Positions 31,277 to 40,164 of a DNA stretch of 64,000 bases are shown one piece after another. Made by a program: the position numbers and the translations under genes. The stretch is from the NCBI RefSeq assembly GCF_036288925.1, contig NZ_CP127167.1, positions 1,860,001-1,924,000 on the forward strand, given 5' to 3'. This stretch comes from Haemophilus parainfluenzae (GTDB lineage Bacteria > Pseudomonadota > Gammaproteobacteria > Enterobacterales > Pasteurellaceae). Each line of letters begins with the position of its first letter. The stretch's first letter is position 1. Below the pieces are notes generated by a model. The model ran no database searches. It saw only the letters and a program-made list of their open reading frames with translations, and was not told where the DNA came from.

Positions 31277-32506
31277 ATGTTAGAAAATAAATTTACTGCA
31301 TCTAATGGTGTTGAGATTACATATAAGCAAAAGAAAAACAAATTTGATTTTAAACATCTAATTTTTGTTTTTTCTGGATTCTTAAATAAAACACCGGGTA
31401 ATTATGATTTCATTAATGCTATGAGTGATTGCCCGGCTGAAGTTATCTGGATAAATGATAGCTTCGATAACATGTATACCTATTATCTATGTGTCAATAT
31501 GGATTTTAAGATTGAAGAAGCTATCAAAGAATTTATGATGCAAAAAATTCAAGAGCGTAACCTTTCATATTCACAGGTTACGACAACTGGCTACTCTAAA
31601 GGTGGAAGTGCTGCACTTTACTATGGTTTATCCATGGGAATTAAAAATATTGTTACTACTGTTCCACAAATGAAAATTGGGAGCTATGTAGCTAATAATT
31701 GGAAAGAAGTAGCAAGCCATATGATGGGGGAAGATTATCAAAATGCCCATATTAATTACTTAGATAAATTACTTGTAAAAGTATTAAAGCAAGAGAAAGA
31801 CTTTAATAGAAATATCTATCTCCTAACCTCTGAATCAGACATTCAATACAACACGGAGATCAGACCTTATTTAGAGGATTTTGCGAAGTATGACAACTTT
31901 AACTTAATGAAATCGTTTTCTGTATTTGTAAGAGAGCATAATCAAGTAACTTCTCATCATACGGCGCTATTACTTAGCATTTACTATGCTTTAGCATCGG
32001 AAGCTGTACCAAGATTTAATCAAGGGGAAGTTAATTTCTTTGGAAGCCAGCCTTGTCCGAAACCAGACTCAAACAGTAAAGAAACTTTTGTTGATTTAAG
32101 AACATTTGGGTTAAAAGAGAATACTATTTTCGTGGAAGGAGTAGCTATTATTAGAGGTACTCATCTTCAAGAATATTCTGATGTGGATTACCATTTAATA
32201 TTTACTGAAAAAAATAGTAAGAAAGAATATATTAAACCGCTTGCAAAAACACATAAACCGCATTTAACAAGAGAGCTCTTTGATGGTAATTTTGTTGTTT
32301 ATGACAAGGGGTGGTTTACAACATATCAATATAAAGGGATTAATATCTCTGATATTCCAAAAGGGACTTATCAATTAAGCATTAATATAAATACTAAAAA
32401 TAATAATATTAGAGCTCCAATACAAAGTATGAAAAACATTAAAGAAAACATTGAGAACATTCACTTTGAGTGTAGCAAAACTGAAGCCACTTTAATGATT
32501 AAATAA
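31277..32506 (+). CDS. Asp2-like Ser/His hydrolase or acyltransferase of the capsule block
   Basis: A 409-residue protein in two parts. Residues ~1-250 look like an alpha/beta-hydrolase of the accessory-Sec Asp2 type: FVFSGF..., nucleophile motif GYSKGGSAALYYGL (Ser107) and candidate catalytic His at 221 or 227/228 (VREHNQVTSHHTALLL). Asp2 proteins O-acetylate sugars on glycoproteins, so capsule acylation or trimming is a reasonable inference. Residues ~268-385 form a beta-rich module that recurs at the start of the next protein (EYSDVDYHLI, KPLAKTHKPHLT, ISDIPKGTYQL). There is no signal peptide. TAGGA at the preceding stop supplies the ribosome binding site. Confidence 0.7.
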   Translation: MLENKFTASNGVEITYKQKKNKFDFKHLIFVFSGFLNKTPGNYDFINAMSDCPAEVIWINDSFDNMYTYYLCVNMDFKIEEAIKEFMMQKIQERNLSYSQVTTTGYSKGGSAALYYGLSMGIKNIVTTVPQMKIGSYVANNWKEVASHMMGEDYQNAHINYLDKLLVKVLKQEKDFNRNIYLLTSESDIQYNTEIRPYLEDFAKYDNFNLMKSFSVFVREHNQVTSHHTALLLSIYYALASEAVPRFNQGEVNFFGSQPCPKPDSNSKETFVDLRTFGLKENTIFVEGVAIIRGTHLQEYSDVDYHLIFTEKNSKKEYIKPLAKTHKPHLTRELFDGNFVVYDKGWFTTYQYKGINISDIPKGTYQLSININTKNNNIRAPIQSMKNIKENIENIHFECSKTEATLMIK

Positions 32507-32529
32507 TTTATGTCATAGGAAATAATAAC

Positions 32530-33651
32530 ATGAGCTGTTGCAAAGAATTTATTGTGGACTTAAAAAAATTCAAGCTACTCGAAAGTACTCTTTACTTAGA
32601 GGAGATTGGAATCGTTTTAGGACAAAATGCTAAAGAGTATAGTGATATTAGCTATCAATTAATTATTAAAGATTCAACCAATAGCTATGTAAAGCCCTTA
32701 GCTAAAGCACATCGAGCTGAACTAACAACCCAGTACTCTATAGATAAAAATATTTCTTATGATAAATGTTGGTTTGCTACTCCAAATTACGAAGGTGTAG
32801 ACATTTCTGATATTCCCTTAGGAGATTACGAGCTTTTTCTAAAAATAATAGTAAATGGCATAGAAAAAATTATTAGTTTACAAAGTGGAACTAAAATTAA
32901 TATTGATAATGACATATTTACTTTTAAAACAAACAACACCGGCAATCAATTTAAAATTAAAAGAAAGTTAGAAGGTGATATAGCTTACTGCAAATATAGT
33001 AACGATAAATTTAAAATTGATGGATGTTATCAAGATGAATATGATAATTTTATTCAAGCACCATCTAACTTAAATAATGTTCATGTTCAATTTTTTGGCA
33101 AAAACAACCGTGTTATCTTGCATAAAAATTCGAATCTAAAAAATACTTTTATTGAGTTTAAAGGAAATAACGCCACTATTATAATAGGAGAAAAAGCAGG
33201 TATTTTTGGTAATTTTCGGTTAGGTTTTGGTTGTAAAATCGAAATAGGAAATGGAACAACAAGTACCAATGGTGTTTATATGACTTGTGCTGAAAGTACG
33301 AGTATTACGATTGGAAATGACTGCATGTTTGCTACTAATAACCAGATTCGAACAGATGATGCCCATGCAATTTATGATGCGGATACCGGCAAACGTATCA
33401 ATTTTTCTAAAAATATTGTAATTGGTAATCATGTTTGGGTTGCATATGGAGCGACTATTTTGGGTGGAAGTAACATTGGTGATGGTTCAGTTATTGGCGC
33501 TTACTCATTACTCAAAAAATCAGTTCCCAATAATTGTATCGCAGCAGGAGTTCCCGCAAAAGTGATTAAAGAAAATATTATTTGGGAGCGCCCATTATTG
33601 CTGAATGCTGTAGATGAAAATAGCTTTTTAATTGCTAATGGCTACGAATAA
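32530..33651 (+). CDS. Hexapeptide-repeat (LbH) O-acetyltransferase of the capsule block
   Basis: A 373-residue protein. Residues ~5-120 repeat the module found at the C-terminus of the preceding protein (EYSDISYQLI, KPLAKAHRAELT, ISDIPLGDYEL). From ~190 a left-handed beta-helix acyltransferase follows: IGEKAGIFGNFRLGFG, ITIGNDCMFATNNQI, RTDDAHAIYD with His279 as likely catalytic base, IVIGNHVWVAYGATILGG and the closing VPNNCIAAGVPAKVIKE. Such enzymes use acetyl-CoA to O-acetylate sugars, so it most likely decorates the capsule. Ends 4 bases ahead of the preferred hcsA start. TAGGAAATAATAAC gives its ribosome binding site. Confidence 0.85.
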   Translation: MSCCKEFIVDLKKFKLLESTLYLEEIGIVLGQNAKEYSDISYQLIIKDSTNSYVKPLAKAHRAELTTQYSIDKNISYDKCWFATPNYEGVDISDIPLGDYELFLKIIVNGIEKIISLQSGTKINIDNDIFTFKTNNTGNQFKIKRKLEGDIAYCKYSNDKFKIDGCYQDEYDNFIQAPSNLNNVHVQFFGKNNRVILHKNSNLKNTFIEFKGNNATIIIGEKAGIFGNFRLGFGCKIEIGNGTTSTNGVYMTCAESTSITIGNDCMFATNNQIRTDDAHAIYDADTGKRINFSKNIVIGNHVWVAYGATILGGSNIGDGSVIGAYSLLKKSVPNNCIAAGVPAKVIKENIIWERPLLLNAVDENSFLIANGYE

Positions 33652-33655
33652 ACCC

Positions 33656-35698
33656 ATGCCAACTGCTCTGATTTTCTCGCACGGAATCAAAAAAATTCCG
33701 CATTTAGCCTCATTTTTCCCTAATCAAAAATTGGCTTTCGAGCGCATTTTTTCTGTGCCGAAGGCTGATTCTGTATTAGGTTGGGGGTTACGTCCTTCCA
33801 CGAAAAAATCTCGTGCATATGCACAAAAGCATAACTTACCATTTATCGCCTTAGAAGACGGCTTTTTACGTTCTCTTGGTCTGGGCGTTGATGGTTATCC
33901 ACCACTTTCTATGGTCGTGGATAAATTAGGCATTTATTACGACACGACTCGTCCCTCAACATTGGAGCAGCTTGTTCTGGCGGGAGAATGTGACGAGGTT
34001 TTAGCGGAAAAGGCTAGGTCACAAATTGTGACGCATCAACTATCAAAATATAACCAAACATTAGTGGATTATGAGAAAGAAGGTGATGAACCGTTAGTGC
34101 TTGTTATCGATCAAACCTTTGGCGATATGGCGGTGAAATATGGTCAAGCCGATGCCGAGCATTTTGCGCAAATGTTGCAAGCTGCTATTGCAGAAAATCC
34201 AAACGCTAAAATTTTAGTGAAAACTCATCCTGATGTCTTAAGTGGTAAAAAACAGGGTTATTTTTCGCCAAATGAAAATTATCCAAGCAACGTGCATTTT
34301 TTTAGTGATCCCGTCAATCCGATTTCACTGATTAAAGCCGTAGAGAAAGTTTATTGTGTTACCTCTCAAATGGGATTTGAAGCATTATTAGTGGGAAAAC
34401 CAGTGGTGACTTTTGGCGTACCATGGTTTGCTGGCTGGGGCGTGACGGATGATCGTCATCCGAATGCTAAAGCATTGGCACAAAGTGAGCGCCGTAAAGT
34501 GCGGTCAATTTTACAACTGTTTTATGCGGCATATTTTCAATATACCCGTTATTTGAATCCGAATACCGGCAAGGCAGGCACAATTTTTAATGTAATCAAC
34601 CACATCATTCACACCAAAGCACTTAACTTGCGATTACAAGGCAATCTCTATTGCGTTGGAATGTCGTTGTGGAAACGTGCAGTTATTAAACCGTTTTTCC
34701 GTTTACCAAGCTGCAAGCTACATTTTATTAAAGATGTGAGCAAACTCAATGGTAAAACATTCACCAAAAATGACCGCTTGTTACTATGGGGAACGGGTAA
34801 AGAAGCTGCGCTAAATTATGCTAAAGCGCATAATATTAACGTACTCAGAATGGAAGATGGCTTTATTCGTTCAGTTGGGCTTGGTTCAAACTTGGTTGCG
34901 CCACTTTCTTTAGTGTGTGACGATTTAGGTATCTATTTCAATGCAGAAAGCCCTTCTCGCTTAGAAGAGATTTTGCAGCATCAACAATTTACCGAAGCAG
35001 ATTTAATCGAAGCCAGCCAGCTACAACATGCGTTGGTATCGCAACATATTGGTAAATATAATGTCGGTGAAGGTACATTTTCTTTGCCGAATACAGACAA
35101 AAAGAAAATTTTAGTGGTGGGACAGGTCGAAGACGATGCCTCTATTCGAACTGGCTCCCCGAATATTCTCACTAATTTAGATTTATTAAAAACAGTACGT
35201 GCAGCAAACCCAGAAGCCTATATCGTTTATAAGCCACACCCCGATGTTGTAAGTGGTAACCGTATTGGTCATATTGCAGAATCGCAAGTGGTCAAATTAG
35301 CGGATCAAATTACAAAAACAGAAAACGTGCTTGACTGTATCAATGCCGTGGATGAATTACACACCATGACATCTCTTGCCGGCTTTGAAGCCTTGCTAAG
35401 AAACAAAACTGTGCATTGTTATGGTTTGCCATTTTATAGCCACTGGGGATTGACTATTGATCACTGCTCTTTTAACCGCCGCAATCGAAAACTTTCATTG
35501 TTAGAACTTATTGCTGGCACATTGGTCTATTATCCACAATATGTTAATCCGAATACGGGTGAGCTAACCAATGCTCAAACAGCGATTGAAATTTTAAAAG
35601 CACAGCGTTTAGCGGTTAATCACAGTGGCATTCATCGCCATTGGCTAGCTAAACAATATGGCAAATTGCAGCATTTAGTGCGCGCATTGCGTACTTAA
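33656..35698 (+). CDS. hcsA: Capsule lipid-linker Kdo transferase HcsA (KpsC/LipA family)
   Basis: About 680 residues with two tandem KpsC-type halves. Each has an EDGF[LI]RS[LV]GLG motif (IALEDGFLRSLGLG; RMEDGFIRSVGLG), a KTHPD or KPHPD segment and a T[SM]..GFEALL block (TSQMGFEALLVGKPV; TSLAGFEALLRNK). KpsC proteins add alternating beta-Kdo units to the lysophosphatidylglycerol anchor. The first family residues are MPTALIFSHGIKKIP, so 33656 is preferred; an ATG at 33638 overlapping the upstream gene by 14 bp is possible, and neither has a good ribosome binding site. An AAGTGCGGT uptake signal lies inside at about 34497. Confidence 0.94.
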   Translation: MPTALIFSHGIKKIPHLASFFPNQKLAFERIFSVPKADSVLGWGLRPSTKKSRAYAQKHNLPFIALEDGFLRSLGLGVDGYPPLSMVVDKLGIYYDTTRPSTLEQLVLAGECDEVLAEKARSQIVTHQLSKYNQTLVDYEKEGDEPLVLVIDQTFGDMAVKYGQADAEHFAQMLQAAIAENPNAKILVKTHPDVLSGKKQGYFSPNENYPSNVHFFSDPVNPISLIKAVEKVYCVTSQMGFEALLVGKPVVTFGVPWFAGWGVTDDRHPNAKALAQSERRKVRSILQLFYAAYFQYTRYLNPNTGKAGTIFNVINHIIHTKALNLRLQGNLYCVGMSLWKRAVIKPFFRLPSCKLHFIKDVSKLNGKTFTKNDRLLLWGTGKEAALNYAKAHNINVLRMEDGFIRSVGLGSNLVAPLSLVCDDLGIYFNAESPSRLEEILQHQQFTEADLIEASQLQHALVSQHIGKYNVGEGTFSLPNTDKKKILVVGQVEDDASIRTGSPNILTNLDLLKTVRAANPEAYIVYKPHPDVVSGNRIGHIAESQVVKLADQITKTENVLDCINAVDELHTMTSLAGFEALLRNKTVHCYGLPFYSHWGLTIDHCSFNRRNRKLSLLELIAGTLVYYPQYVNPNTGELTNAQTAIEILKAQRLAVNHSGIHRHWLAKQYGKLQHLVRALRT

Positions 35699-35730
35699 AA
35701 AATCAGGGTAAAATATCCTTTGATTGCATA

Positions 35731-36969
35731 ATGAATAACGGTTTTAGAATGAAACATTATTTAGATGAATTAGCCCAAACTTCCCAGCAGATCTTGCTTT
35801 TGCAAGGGCCGATCGGCCATTTTTTTGCCGATCTTTCTGCTTGGTTAGTGGGACAAGGAAAAACCGTTTATAAAATCAATTTTAACGGAGGCGATGAGCA
35901 TTTTTATCCGTCATCGATTGAAAACACGATTGCTTATCGTGGCTCAGTGAGTGAGTTCTACCCTTACCTGCAACTCTTTTGCAAACAACACAATATTGAT
36001 ACGATGGCTTGCTTTGGTGATAACCGTAAATACCACAAAATCGCAAAAAAAATATCACAAGATGAACAGATTCCATTTTGGGTGTTTGAAGAAGGCTATT
36101 TCCGTCCTGATTACGTGACACTCGAAAAACAAGGGGTCAATGCGTTCTCTCCTCTTCCTCGCCAAGCTGATTTCTATCTTGAGCAAGCCGACAATTTACC
36201 TGAGCCAGCTGTACCACTTAAATTAGCCAAAGGTTTTTTACCGATGGCAAAAGTGGCAATTGCTTATTATATTAACACTCATTTGGGGCGAGACAACTAC
36301 CCCAAATACCAACATCACCGCATTCTGAATCTGAAATACTATATAAAACTCTGGGTGACATCAGGCATCAAGCGCGCTTGTTATTACTTGCGAGATCGCT
36401 CGTTTGCAAAAAAAGTAACAAAAGGAGAACTCGGTTATTTTTTTATTGTACCACTGCAAGTTTACGATGACAGCCAAGTAAAAGTACATTGCGACTTCAA
36501 TAGTGTCGGTGAATTTTTAGCTGAAGTACTACGGTCTTTTGCTACATTTGCGCCTAATCATTTAAACTTGATCATTAAGCACCATCCAATGGATAGAGGT
36601 TTTATTCATTATGAGTCTGTTATTCTAGAGTTTGAAAGCCGCTATCCTCAGTTAAAAGGAAGATTATTCTATGTGCACGATGTGTCATTGCCTGTTCTAC
36701 TTCGCCATGGAAAAGGCATGGTGACATTAAACAGTACGAGTGGTATTTCAGCCTTATTGCATGGAATGCCCGTTATTACGCTTGGGCGTGCTAATTATCA
36801 TTTTGAAGGTCTTACACACCAAGGGGATTTGGCTTCATTTTGGCAAAATCCAACCAAGCCTGATATGCCAGTATTTGAGGCTTACCGCAAATATCATCTG
36901 AATAAAACCATGATTAATGGTAGTTTTTATAATCGAGTGATTCTCTCCCTACATTCTGGTGAGAATTAA
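35731..36969 (+). CDS. hcsB: Capsule lipid-linker Kdo transferase HcsB (KpsS/LipB family)
   Basis: A 412-residue KpsS-family protein that adds the first beta-Kdo to the phospholipid anchor of the capsule. Signatures: ILLLQGPIGHFFADLSAWL, KINFNGGDEHFYP, FWVFEEGYFRPDYVTLE, KHHPMDRG, and TLNSTSGISALLHGMPVITLG. An in-frame ATG at 35749 (MKHYLDEL) is an alternative start; neither shows a strong ribosome binding site. Follows hcsA by 32 bp. Its stop codon overlaps the 3' end of ycjX by four bases, leaving no room for a separate terminator. Confidence 0.94.
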   Translation: MNNGFRMKHYLDELAQTSQQILLLQGPIGHFFADLSAWLVGQGKTVYKINFNGGDEHFYPSSIENTIAYRGSVSEFYPYLQLFCKQHNIDTMACFGDNRKYHKIAKKISQDEQIPFWVFEEGYFRPDYVTLEKQGVNAFSPLPRQADFYLEQADNLPEPAVPLKLAKGFLPMAKVAIAYYINTHLGRDNYPKYQHHRILNLKYYIKLWVTSGIKRACYYLRDRSFAKKVTKGELGYFFIVPLQVYDDSQVKVHCDFNSVGEFLAEVLRSFATFAPNHLNLIIKHHPMDRGFIHYESVILEFESRYPQLKGRLFYVHDVSLPVLLRHGKGMVTLNSTSGISALLHGMPVITLGRANYHFEGLTHQGDLASFWQNPTKPDMPVFEAYRKYHLNKTMINGSFYNRVILSLHSGEN

Positions 36970-38375
36970 TCAAACCTATCCGCCAATAAAAACTGTAAAA
37001 CTGCATCCATTCTTAAATGAGGGATGCTTTCACCTTGTTGTAAAACTTGAGGTTCAAAGGAATCAAAATCAAAAGATTGTTTTGACCAGAACTCTGCATT
37101 AGGTAATTTACTTGGTACAGAACCCGGATAAAGCGTAATAAGTTGCTTATCTAAAGAACGCACACCTTGAATAGCTTTAATTTGTTTACCGTTTTGATTA
37201 ACTAAAACTTGTTTGGTCGCTCGAATCGCAGAAATTGCGGTATATTCTGTATCAATCCCTTCAAATTCAACATGACGACCGCCCTCTTGCACCAATTGGC
37301 GCATCAGGCTGATTAAGTTTTGAATTTGATCTGTCGTGATATGATCGGCTTTTGTTGCCACAAACATGAGCTTATCAATATTCGGAGAAAACAAGCGATT
37401 AAGTAAATTACGTTTTCCATAATGGAAATTTTTGAAAAGCTGATTAAGCCCTGTTTGCATATCGATAAAAGCTTGTTGGCTATGATTCAGTGGCGTTAAG
37501 CAATCGGCTAAAATCACTTGGCGATCAAAGGTCGAAAAATAATTTTCATAAAAGCCTTTCACCACCTTATTACGATAATAATCATATCGTTTATTCAACA
37601 CCGCAAAATAGCTATTGGATTTCGCTTCTTTTTTCAGTTTTAACCATTGTTCTTCTGACAAATGCAATAATGGGAAAAATTGTAATACAGGTGCACCTTC
37701 TAATTCCCCAGGCAAGACAAATCGGCCTGGTTGAATAAATTGCATTCCTTCTGCTTTGCAAGCAAGTAAATAATCGGTATAAGATTTTGCAATCTGCGCT
37801 AAAACATCTTCATTGACGACTGCACTTAGGTCAAGATTTTTCAGTTTATCCAACCAATCTTGTGCAAACTGTTGGCGAATACCTGATGTAATTTTAGCTT
37901 GTTCAAGTGACCATTGTTGAAAGTCTAGATTCAGCAAAGGTAAATCCAATAACCATTCACCAGGATAATCAAAAATATCTAAATATAATGTGCCACGTTC
38001 TTTAAAATGGCGAAGTAAGCCCGATTGACGTTCGAAACGAATAGCAAGACGTGTTTCACTCACGCCTCGAGTAGATTGGCACCATTGTGGTGGATTATTC
38101 ATTAAATCATTGAGATTCGCTTCATAATCAAAACGTGGAATACTTAAATCCTGCTGAGGCACACGTTTTACCGCTAAAATAGATTGATTTCGGGCTGCCT
38201 CAAATAAAGGAAGATGAGCATTTTCCTCTTGATTAATATATAACAGTTGATTAATCAAACTCGTAGTAAAAGCGGTTTTACCGCTTCGACTTAACCCCGT
38301 TACAGCTAAACGCAAAGTGCGGTCAAATCCGCGATTGATTATTTGATTAATTTCCCGATTAATTGATTTAAACAT
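36966..38375 (-). CDS. ycjX: YcjX family P-loop protein (DUF463)
   Basis: A 469-residue NTPase-like protein with Walker A GLSRSGKTAF at about residues 27-36, YLDIFDYPGEWLLDLPL (Walker B/switch-like) and a KADH guanine-type motif (FVATKADHITTDQ), which fits the GTP-binding fold of YcjX. Function is not settled; in E. coli ycjX lies beside ycjF near the psp stress operon. It is divergent from sapA with 88 bp between starts. ycjF lies 17 kb downstream on the same strand. Confidence 0.92.
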   Translation of the reverse strand: MFKSINREINQIINRGFDRTLRLAVTGLSRSGKTAFTTSLINQLLYINQEENAHLPLFEAARNQSILAVKRVPQQDLSIPRFDYEANLNDLMNNPPQWCQSTRGVSETRLAIRFERQSGLLRHFKERGTLYLDIFDYPGEWLLDLPLLNLDFQQWSLEQAKITSGIRQQFAQDWLDKLKNLDLSAVVNEDVLAQIAKSYTDYLLACKAEGMQFIQPGRFVLPGELEGAPVLQFFPLLHLSEEQWLKLKKEAKSNSYFAVLNKRYDYYRNKVVKGFYENYFSTFDRQVILADCLTPLNHSQQAFIDMQTGLNQLFKNFHYGKRNLLNRLFSPNIDKLMFVATKADHITTDQIQNLISLMRQLVQEGGRHVEFEGIDTEYTAISAIRATKQVLVNQNGKQIKAIQGVRSLDKQLITLYPGSVPSKLPNAEFWSKQSFDFDSFEPQVLQQGESIPHLRMDAVLQFLLADRFD

Positions 38376-38463
38376 ATCCTAAAAATCCAATAACTAGCCA
38401 TTTTTGCCAAGATATTTTACAATTCACTCAATTTATCACAAAACGGTCTTTAATAATAAAGCT

Positions 38464-40164
38464 ATGTTACGTCGAAATGTCACTTTTTGTTTTTTATTGT
38501 GTGGGTTGAGCCTAATTAATCTGGCACAACCCGCCCCACGCATACCTAAAATGCTGACGGAAAATGGCTTAACATACTGCACAAATGCATCAGGTTTTTC
38601 CTTTAACCCGCAAACTGCCGATGCAGGTACCAGTATGAATGTGGTAACGGAGCAAATTTATAACAAATTGTTTGATATTAAAGACCACAGTGCCGCACTT
38701 ATTCCTGTGTTAGCACAATCCTATTCAATTTCATCTGATGGCAAACAAATTCTCATTAATCTTCGTAAAGGAGTGAAATTCCATCGTACTCCTTGGTTTA
38801 CACCAACACGTGACTTTAATGCAGAAGATGTGGTCTTTTCGATTAATCGTGTTTTAGGGCATGATACTTATCTGCCAACACTTTCAGATGACGTAGTAAC
38901 CTATAAAAATCCACAATATAGAATCTTCCACGAGCAAGCCAAAAAGGTTCACTTTCCATATTTTGAAAGTATTAAGCTGAATCAAAAAATTAAAAGTATC
39001 ACAGCAACCAATCCTTATCAGGTCAAGATTGAGCTGTTTGAACCCGATGCCTCAATTCTGTCGCATCTTGCCAGTCAATATTCTATTATTTTCTCGCAAG
39101 AATATGCGTACCAATTAAGTGCCGATGATAACCTCACCCAATTGGACACACACCCTGTTGGTACGGGGCCTTATCAAGTGAAAGATTACGTTTATAACCA
39201 ATATGTTCGCTTGGTACGCAATGAGGATTATTGGAAAAAAGAAGCCAAAATCAAAAATATTATTGTGGATCTTTCGGCAGATCGTACAGGGCGTTTAATT
39301 AAATTCTTTAATAATGAATGTCAAATCGCGTCTTATCCTGAAGTCAGCCAACTCGGTTTATTAAGTGAAAAGGACGACCGTTATTATCTGCAATCTACAG
39401 ATGGAATGAACTTGGCCTATTTGGCTTTCAATTTTCAAAAGCCATTAATGCAGGATAAAACTATTCGTCAAGCTATTTCACAAAGCTTAAACCGTTTTAG
39501 AATTGTGCGAAATATTTACCACAATACAGCAACCGTAGCGAATAATATTATTCCTGATATTTCTTGGGCTTCTGCGATTAATACACCTGATTTTTCTTAT
39601 GATTATCAGCCCTCAGAAGCGGAAAAAACGTTACGCGATAAAAAACTCACGTTAAAGATGTGGGTAATAAACGAAGAGCAAGTATATAACCCTGCACCGA
39701 TTAAAATGGCAGAGCTCATCAAATGGGATTTAGCCAAAGCGGGAGTGGATGTTAAAGTGCGGTCAGTCACACGCACATATTTAATCGAACAATTGCGCAA
39801 AGGCACAGAAGATTATGATTTAATCTTAACAGGTTGGCTTGCTGGAAACCTTGATCCTGACGGTTTTATGCGCCCGATTTTAAGTTGTGATACACAAAAG
39901 GAAATCACTAATCTATCCAATTGGTGTAACCCTGAATTCGATAAGATGATGGATCGCGCACTATCCACTAATCATTTATATGAACGGTCTAAAGCGTATA
40001 ACAATGCGCAAGAGCTCATTTTGAACGAATTACCTATTGTGCCAATTGCAAACGTAAAACGACTTTTAGTCGCACGTGGTAATGTAAAAGGAATTGAAAT
40101 GACTCCATTTGGTAGCATCAATTTTTCTACCTTGTATTTCATGAAAAATAAGGAGAAAAAATAA
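38464..40164 (+). CDS. sapA: Antimicrobial-peptide/haem-binding periplasmic protein SapA
   Basis: A 566-residue solute-binding protein of the peptide family (SBP_bac_5). Signal peptide MLRRNVTFCFLLCGLSLINLAQPA precedes the domain (TENGLTYCTNASGFSFNPQTADAGTSMNVV). VGTGPYQVKDYVYNQYVRLVRNEDYW and the C-terminal LPIVPIANVKRLLV are typical. In Haemophilus, SapA binds host antimicrobial peptides and haem and delivers them to SapBCDF. The start at 38464 gives a normal signal peptide; a frame opening at 38404 adds 20 unlike residues. It overlaps sapB by one base. Confidence 0.96.
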   Translation: MLRRNVTFCFLLCGLSLINLAQPAPRIPKMLTENGLTYCTNASGFSFNPQTADAGTSMNVVTEQIYNKLFDIKDHSAALIPVLAQSYSISSDGKQILINLRKGVKFHRTPWFTPTRDFNAEDVVFSINRVLGHDTYLPTLSDDVVTYKNPQYRIFHEQAKKVHFPYFESIKLNQKIKSITATNPYQVKIELFEPDASILSHLASQYSIIFSQEYAYQLSADDNLTQLDTHPVGTGPYQVKDYVYNQYVRLVRNEDYWKKEAKIKNIIVDLSADRTGRLIKFFNNECQIASYPEVSQLGLLSEKDDRYYLQSTDGMNLAYLAFNFQKPLMQDKTIRQAISQSLNRFRIVRNIYHNTATVANNIIPDISWASAINTPDFSYDYQPSEAEKTLRDKKLTLKMWVINEEQVYNPAPIKMAELIKWDLAKAGVDVKVRSVTRTYLIEQLRKGTEDYDLILTGWLAGNLDPDGFMRPILSCDTQKEITNLSNWCNPEFDKMMDRALSTNHLYERSKAYNNAQELILNELPIVPIANVKRLLVARGNVKGIEMTPFGSINFSTLYFMKNKEKK

